From contig NC_088775.1 of the NCBI RefSeq assembly GCF_954871325.1, positions 40,773,561 through 40,837,560 of the forward strand: 64,000 nucleotides of DNA. The letters are read 5' to 3'. Position numbers and translations under genes: made by a program. The notes under the pieces are model-generated. The model made no database searches, was not told where the DNA came from, and saw only the letters and a program-made list of their open reading frames with translations. This DNA comes from Gordionus sp. m RMFG-2023. Lineage: Eukaryota; Nematomorpha; Gordioida; Chordodea; Parachordodidae. Below are positions 57,751 to 64,000 of the stretch, in pieces; position 1 is the first letter of the stretch; every line of letters begins with the position of its first letter.

Positions 57751-59783
57751 CAGGGGCGTCGCTGCCTTTACAATCTCAGGGGGCTCAGCTAAAAAAAATT
57801 TAAGGGGGCGAAGCCCTACATACTTCCTATTTGCGGGTTTTGGCCCGGGTTTTATATTAATATATTATAAATTTTTAAAATATGCTAACTCTAAACAATT
57901 ATTCTAAATTTCATATTTCTCATTTATAATATTTGCATACAAAATAAACTAGCATACAAATAATTAAAACAATACAAGACATTTCTAAAAATAATATTTT
58001 TTAATACAAAATCTATTTTTTATAGTATAAAATATTTTCGATTGCTGATATAAAAAAATTTTACGTAAAGAATTACAAGTGATAAAAAAGGTTAATTAAT
58101 TCATACATATGCCTCAATTGATAATGGTTTTTAAAAACCACATAAGGATATATAATTCTTAGCAAGTTACATTGACAAAAGGTCATGAAACTAATATAAC
58201 TCTGTTACCATTTTAGACAATGTTTTATAGAATGGACTAATAAGGAAAAATTTATAGGCCTTACCAAATCAACAATTCTTGAAGAAGAGAATATAAACGA
58301 CCAATCCAAATCATAAAATTATATGGTGGCTAGAGCTTCCTCTTAGATATCATGATGGAAGCTAGATAAGTAATCTAGAAAATTTTTGTGAGATATTAAA
58401 TTTTTTAAAGATTATCTTCCATTTTTAATAATATATAAACGACTACACAGTTTACCATTATTGCTTATCTAAAATATGCAATCATATGCTCTCAGCAGCT
58501 ATAGTAATAATCTTAAATTACATAGCCACACAAATAATAGATGCTGGTTAATTTGCAGTCATAGCCATGACACTCACAATGGTAACCAATAACATAATTT
58601 ATTATGTTAGATAAATTGATAAAACAAAAACAGTAAAAATATTTAGAAGAAATTATGCAAATATATTTAAGTCTACAGTTATTTACACTACACGGCAAGG
58701 ATGTCATATTAGAAATGAAACATTTTGTAACTATACCATATTGATATGATGAAAGTAATTATGATTTTATATATTATTGTCGCACCACCTCTAGTTGGTT
58801 ATTATATCTTAAAATAATAATAGTTTGTAATAATATCAAAAATATATTCGTATTAAAAATTTAACTCAAAACTGTTTTTCAAAGAAGAAAAAAATAGCTT
58901 TCCTAAAAACACGTAAAAAAAGAGAAGAAAAGATATCTAACTTATTACACCCATTGTGGGATTAATAATAAGAAGTTTAATTTTAATATAATATTTAATA
59001 AATAGATGGCGTTAAATAATTGAATGCAAATTGTTACTTATATTTATTATTAAAAACATTTATTATTAAAAACATTTATTATTAAAATTTTAAAATTATT
59101 AACTGTAATATATTATATAACTGTCAAATACGTCTGTAATAGTGGCATTTTACCTAATATTTTATGAAAAAGTTATATATTATAAAGGATTATAAATAAT
59201 ATTTTTACATACTTTTTTAAAATAAATATATTATACTCATTTGGATTTGGACTTTGAAAATAATTTTAGGAAGAGATATAATAATTAAATTTAATCAATA
59301 ATGCAGTTGATTAGTGATTTTGAACTCGGCTAATTGCAATATTAAATTTGTTAATTTTCAATTAATAAATGATTATATTTATTTAATTAAGGTTATATAA
59401 TAATTTAAATAATAAAAGTCAAATACGCTTCACAACTGTTAATGCTAAATTAATATTTAGTGAGTGTTATTGATATATTTTTAACACAGAATTTGATTGC
59501 AAGCTGACAGAGTGAACATATAATTTATATGTATTAATCTAATCTAACAATTAAAATAGTATTCATTTAATAAAAATTTAAAAAGTTTGATTAATTTTTA
59601 AATAATAAAATTATCTATATATTACTCAATAGAATTATAAAAGAAATCGAAGGAGCAATTAAAAAAATTTATTTTTTTCAAGAGAATATTAAGGAGCAAT
59701 TAAAAAAAAAATTTTGCTTCAGGGGGCTATTCAAATTTTTCAGGGGGCTTGAGTCCCTGCGCCCCCCTCTAGCGACGCCACTG
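57751..59783. mobile_element. hAT-like element of the caggggcgtc family, 2.0 kb
   Basis: Ends caggggcgtcgctgcc and the complement of ctagcgacgccactg, with perfect 8-bp duplication taaaagtc (57743-57750, 59784-59791). Subterminal tttacaatctcagggggctc and tcagggggcttgagtccctg mark the ends. The interior matches 50799-52688, including the ctctcagcagc and tagatgctggttaatttgca blocks. No transposase domain is recognised. Confidence 0.93.
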
Positions 59784-59791
59784 TAAAAGTC

Positions 59792-60970
59792 AGAATAATA
59801 TCTATAATGTTATATGTAGATAGTTATTTCGATATTTAATTTTTTTTCTTAAATTATGAAATCTTTATAATTAATATATATATTTTTTTTAAATTATAAA
59901 ATTTTATAAAATTTGTATTTACATTATTTTTATTGCATGCAATGATGTGAAAGGCAAATATTTTTATGGATAAGGTCAGCCATGTGTTGATGAGTATATG
60001 GAAATATTGTTTAGTTTGGTATGCCTTAAAATGGAAATATCGTTTAGTTTGAATACTTAAGAAAGTTTTTTTATTAAAATTTTTTTTTGTAGATGTATTT
60101 TTTTATTAAATTTTTTTATCTTTGTAATAATTTTATAGCACATCACATTTTACTATGTATATTATGAACATGTAATTTTTTTTTTAAGAAAAAAAAACTC
60201 AGATTATTTTATATTTTGAATGTTATATTATTTGTTATTTTGCATTCTATATTTCTATGAATCTGTGCTAATTGTGATGGCAGGGTTAGGTAGAAATGGT
60301 ATATTTTTCTTAGGATACTGAGTTATCCCTAGATGAAAAATATTTTATTTTCTACATATTATATATTTTTCCTCCTTATAAAATATTAAATTTATGTCTC
60401 TAAATATTCCTTGTAATTTTGTTTAAAATCTTTGTTAGGCAAATTTTCGCAATTATTTTTAATACCTAAAAATGGATTTTTCTATCTATTTTAAGATTTA
60501 TAAAAAATTTAGCTTTATCTTTTTAAATGACAGAAAACAAATTACATGTTGTTGAAATTGCATTTCACACATAAACCATTTGTTCACATTACAGTATTAT
60601 ATTTAAAATCATTATTTCCTAATTCCCATTAATCAGACCCCGAATAATGTATATTGTAACTCATATTTTCTAAATGTATTAAAATGAATGAATTATTATG
60701 TTTTGCTTGTATACTATATTGTCAATATTACTGTTCCATAGATTATAAATATGGATACCATGATGTAAATGTCATTATTGCTAATAGTCTTCCAGCAATT
60801 ATATATTGAAATGTACCGGAGATAGTCTACTATAAATCATCATAAATGGAGACGATTCGATAAATTCCCTGAACGTCTTCAAGGCGTACCGAAAGTTGAT
60901 GATACAATTCAAATGGATATTCGATACAATGCCACCAGAAAGAGAGGGAGGCTGGGCCTGTAAAGGGTGG
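59792..60970. other. Interior of the 56362-62167 fossil, right part
   Basis: AT-rich; no domain is seen. A short less AT-rich patch at 60835-60960 (gtcttcaaggcgtaccgaaa) precedes the right repeat. Confidence 0.5.
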
Positions 60971-61260
60971 GCGTGTAGCCGTTAAAAAAAAGAAGAAATA
61001 AATTTACTATAATATACTAAATATGTCAGTCATTTTCTGATATTAATAATTAATTTTTCCTTGGGGATGATGGATTGGGGTTGTTGAAGGGGAAGGATTT
61101 TGGGGGAGATCACCTGATGCAATTGTTGTTGTGAAGAAAGGACAAGGATATCGAGATTGAACGAAGAAACAAAATGATTATATAATTATATTAATAATAT
61201 ATTAAGATATGTTAGATGACTATTTTGGATACATTATATAAATATATGGATAGTATATAT

Positions 61261-62074
61261 TAGGGTTGTGCCGATCCACATATTTTTCACCGATCCGATC
61301 CGATATTTCCGATATTGTTTCAACCCCGATCCGATACCGATCCGATACCGATCCGATATTTTTAGTGATTTTTAATCACCCCCGTTTGAACAAAATGTAA
61401 TTAAGAAATAAATATTTTTTATGCAATAAATCGAATTATGAATTTAATTAATTTTTTTATACAATTATGACTATAATAAAAAAATATATATTTAATAATA
61501 TATCCATTTTATGTTTGGAATTATAAAATTGTAATATTTAATATATAAAATTATAATATATTAGATTTTTTTAATAAATATGAGAGCCTCTAGATTTTCT
61601 GGGAATAAGCTTCTACGATATGGACTATCTATATCTCCTGCCGTACTGAAGGCAGACTCAGATGATTCCGCAGATAACGCATTTTGCAAAATTATCTTTG
61701 TCTTTTGTAAATATTTCCATAATTCAGATACCATATTTAAAAAAATTCTTTTATTTAAAGTAGAAATAAAAAAATTGGCGTGATTTAAAAAGATTTAAAA
61801 TAAATAAAACTTTGGGTGTTCCTTTCTATTTTTATAAAAAAAAACTTTTAAAATACTATAAATCTATTTTAAAAAAGAAATAAAATTTAAAAAAATTATT
61901 TACAAAATATTAAAATAATGTAAAATAAATATACATAACATAAAATAAAATAAAATAACAAAAAAAAAAGTAAAAAGATCGGATCGGTTTTTTACCGGTA
62001 TCGGCCCGATCCGATATTTTCGGAAAAGGCCAAATATTGGTACCGATCCGATATTTAATATCGACACAGCCCTA
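61261..62074 (-). mobile_element. Non-autonomous hAT, 814 bp (GATCCGATAT family)
   Basis: Ends tagggttgtgccgat and the complement of atcgacacagcccta. Duplications gtatatat (61253-61260) and gtaaatat (62075-62082) agree 7/8. Many gatccgata repeats lie at both ends. It is the sister copy of 20894-21749. A transposase tail survives at 61580-61660 on the minus strand. Confidence 0.92.
61572..61662 (-). pseudogene. hAT dimerisation-domain relic
   Basis: The minus strand encodes ESSESAFSTAGDIDSPYRRS and then LFPENLEALIFIKK, the hAT C-terminal signature (SERAFS.AG...S..R..L.PE.LE.L.F.K). Only this tail of the transposase remains. The + strand frame at 61580-61783 is its shadow. Confidence 0.82.
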
Positions 62075-62173
62075 GTAAATATTACACATTGAATTGAGAT
62101 TGGTAAATTAATAAATTTTAACCATTGAATGAAGATTGGTAAATGAATTGATAAGGGGAGATTCAATAGACAT

Positions 62174-63419
62174 ATAGTTGATATTCCTCTATTATATAGA
62201 ATTAGTTACAAGATACTAGGTAAAATTCCACTTTTACATACATATTTGACAGTTGAATATATTACAGATAATATTTTAACAAATTTTACTAATCAATGCT
62301 CTTGATAATAAATATAGCAACAATTTGCAATCAATTATTAAATCGATCTATTTATTTTAAATTGTTACATTATAGGAATTTATAAATTAAAATATTGGTT
62401 ATTGAATAGTATTTTAATTTTTATATTGCATACATTCATTATATTTTTATTTGGTTAGGAATTCAAATTCAACTTGTATTACTTTTTATGAATTCAAATT
62501 TATCTTTTCAATTCAACTTATTATTTTTGTAATTCAACTTATATTACTTATTATTTTTCGTAACCTTACTTTTTGTTTTTATATATATTCTAATTTATAT
62601 TTTAGAAAATGTATATATACCTTAAGAAAAGAAAAAGAAGTTAGTTAATAAAATATATTTTTACTGACTCGCACCTCGCACCTCGCGCCATATCGTTAGT
62701 GTCCTTATTCTTTTCATAAATAAAAAATGATATTAAAAATTAATCTTCATATTATTCATCCCACAATGTCTTTAAAAGATATTTTCTGATATCCTTATCA
62801 ATATTTTATAGTTTTCTGTAAAATACATAATTCACTATAGTGAAATTACTTGATTGTCATATGATAATTGATAAAATTAGATATACTGTAAATCTACGAT
62901 ATACAATATTCCACTGTTTGTATTGTGCTTTAATTTTTTTATTTAATTTATTGCTTTCATTTTATCAATAGTTTTATAATTATATTTTACTTTTATTAAA
63001 TAAATAAATTAAAATTACTCACTTAAAAAAAATTATATTTGATATATTATATTATTTAGTAATTTTATAGATCTATTATTAATAATTATAATACATTTCA
63101 CTTTTGTCTTAAGACGTATCTTTTGCTTATATTCCATTTCTTAAAAAACATTTTTGGTTCACTTTTTATATATAAAAATGCTTTTTTCCAAAAATGTATA
63201 AATTATCATGAATAGTTTTATAAAAAATATCAACTTTTACATTCTTTCTTTCAAATTATTGTTTAAGATATATGCATACATTTTTGAGGGTCAGGGAGTA
63301 GGGGGAGTACTAAGGGGGATACTTTTTATTAGCTTAAAATGATATTAACAAAAAGTGATAAATTTCTGAAGGGTGGGGGGGGGGGATTTCCCCTTGCCCC
63401 TCCCCCGGCTACGCCTATG
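62174..63419. other. Right part of the 7.35 kb hAT-like element
   Basis: AT-rich non-coding sequence; 62210-62330 is related in inverse orientation to about 59020-59165. It ends in the G/C-rich terminus. Confidence 0.6.
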
Positions 63420-63620
63420 AATGTCTATGATTGTTTGCAATATATAGATTTGGTTGATGAATTGTATTATAATAGGTCTATAATAAAAGTAGTAATTTTT
63501 ACAGCAATAAATTTTATCCTATTTGAACTCAAAATTTAATAGATAACTCCACAAAAAATTTATCCTACCCCCTACACCCTCAAAAAAATAGGCTGCAAAC
63601 TGTTGCTACTCCCCCCCCCC

Positions 63621-64000
63621 ACGGTTGCCTAGTCTCTCCCCATCAGCGGGAGACTCCCGCTATTCTTTGGTTTAAACGCAGACATCTCTCTCCCGCAAAA
63701 CTACCGCAATTAGAAATCTCCCGCAAAAAACTACAGCAATTTTTTAATATCTCCCGCAAATTTTTTTTATAGTATTTAAACATTTTTAATATATAAATAT
63801 TAATTTTGAGAGACATTAATTGATTATTTTTATATTTTCAAAATAATTTTAAATATATATTCGAAAAAACATGTCTAGTTTGTAAATTTCTTTTTATCCT
63901 GTTTTATTTTTATCCAATAATAAATCAACATCATTTCATTCATATAAGTCAGTACAAGGGAGTATATCAACATCGATTGCAATACAAAAATATTCTCAAA
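63621..64000 (+). mobile_element. hAT element, second copy of the 5932-8907 family (left end, cut by window edge)
   Basis: Starts (c)acggttgcctagtctctcc and follows 5932-6300 closely to the end of the window, including cagcgggactcccgc-type repeats and ggagtatatcaacatcgatt. It gives the uninterrupted left-end structure for the nested copy. Its right end is outside the window. Confidence 0.92.

Larger units (their letters stand above)
56362..62167 (+). mobile_element. Fossil LTR-type retroelement without visible coding, 5.8 kb with nested hATs
   Basis: Two direct repeats of ~380 bases (56362-56740 and 60971-62167, the latter enlarged by a hAT insertion) share tgtagccgttaaa at one end and gggagattcaat at the other. 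They are flanked by agacat on both sides (56356-56361, 62168-62173). A tggtgactgatgacc motif follows the left repeat, where a primer-binding site would lie, and purine-rich agaaagagagggagg precedes the right one. No gag or pol is seen, so it would be a non-autonomous (TRIM/LARD-like) copy. The repeats differ by roughly 5%. Broken by insertions. Confidence 0.65.
60971..62167 (+). repeat. Right long terminal repeat of the 56362-62167 fossil, interrupted by a hAT
   Basis: Matches 56362-56740 after removing 61261-62074 and one target duplication. Fossil part. Confidence 0.75.
56069..63419. mobile_element. hAT-like element with cataggcgtagcc ends, 7.35 kb including insertions
   Basis: Inverted ends cataggcgtagccag (56069) and ccggctacgcctatg (to 63419), with perfect 8-bp duplication aatgtcta (56061-56068, 63420-63427), verified against the uninterrupted family copy at 52947-53477. 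GC-rich stretches lie next to each end (gcttcgcccccagcccc, cttgcccctcccc). It contains the LTR-type fossil at 56362-62167. Segment 62210-62330 resembles the inverted interior of the caggggcgtc family, linking the two. Confidence 0.88.
55738..63620. mobile_element. Element of the cagcg(t/a)ctacatg family in inverse orientation, split by a 7.35 kb hAT-like element
   Basis: 55738-56068 is the inverted match of 53165-53477, and 63420-63620 is the inverted match of about 52960-53165. Together they make one ~530-bp copy. Its far end is cut at a C-run by another hAT starting at 63621, so its right terminus and target duplication lie outside the window. Confidence 0.88.

Noticed and set aside
58513-58707. 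Cys-rich minus-strand frame (HCECHGYDCKL)
   Set aside because: Not kept open in the sister copy 50799-52688 and no known finger spacing; likely chance.

Overview
The window is AT-rich eukaryotic (metazoan) nuclear DNA. The phylum cannot be fixed from the sequence. It holds one recognisable host gene, the 3' part of a laminin gamma chain (LAMC1/LanB2 type) on the + strand. Twelve exons between 1448 and 33788 encode the last ~823 residues: laminin EGF-like modules (1448-15164), then the long coiled coil (15440-33788) ending in a laminin-type C-terminus. Donor and acceptor phases agree at every junction, so the gene looks functional. The 5' end lies upstream of the window.

Two laminin introns are swollen by transposons. 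Intron 2 (2719-15026) holds an ~11.5 kb Mutator-like element (3009-14530) with terminal inverted repeats built of short TTCGCGA-rich tandem units, a 10-bp target duplication and a three-exon FLYWCH/MULE transposase. A hAT element (5932-8907) and a small hAT-like MITE (12461-13086) sit inside it. A 200-base assembly gap (13830-14029) falls in its right terminal array. Intron 7 (17322-31985) holds a tRNA-derived SINE and a long palindromic element (about 19338-31070). A ~9.9 kb hAT (20414-30303) split that palindrome. The hAT was itself hit by a short hAT (20894-21749) and by a fossil LTR retroelement (21836-29761, minus strand), which in turn carries a hAT in one LTR and a MULE-like long-TIR element in its interior.

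Downstream of the laminin gene (33789-64000) I see no host gene, only layered transposons: hAT deletion derivatives (36848-37701, 37892-38054), a fold-back hAT (38234-40427), and a pogo/Tigger-like element (about 40766-54036). The Tigger-like element was split by a 7.7 kb hAT-like element, a 1.9 kb element and a 0.5 kb element. Further right, one element starting at 55738 was split by a 7.35 kb hAT-like element (56069-63419), which contains an LTR-type fossil (56362-62167) and two more hATs. A second copy of the 5932-8907 hAT family begins at 63621 and runs off the window.

Most element ends were set by pairing terminal inverted repeats with 8-bp (hAT), 9-10-bp (MULE) or 5-6-bp (LTR) target duplications read directly from the sequence. 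Family assignments rest on recognisable transposase or gag fragments where these survive, and otherwise on ends alone. No RNA genes, CRISPR arrays or bacterial-type regulatory sites were found.
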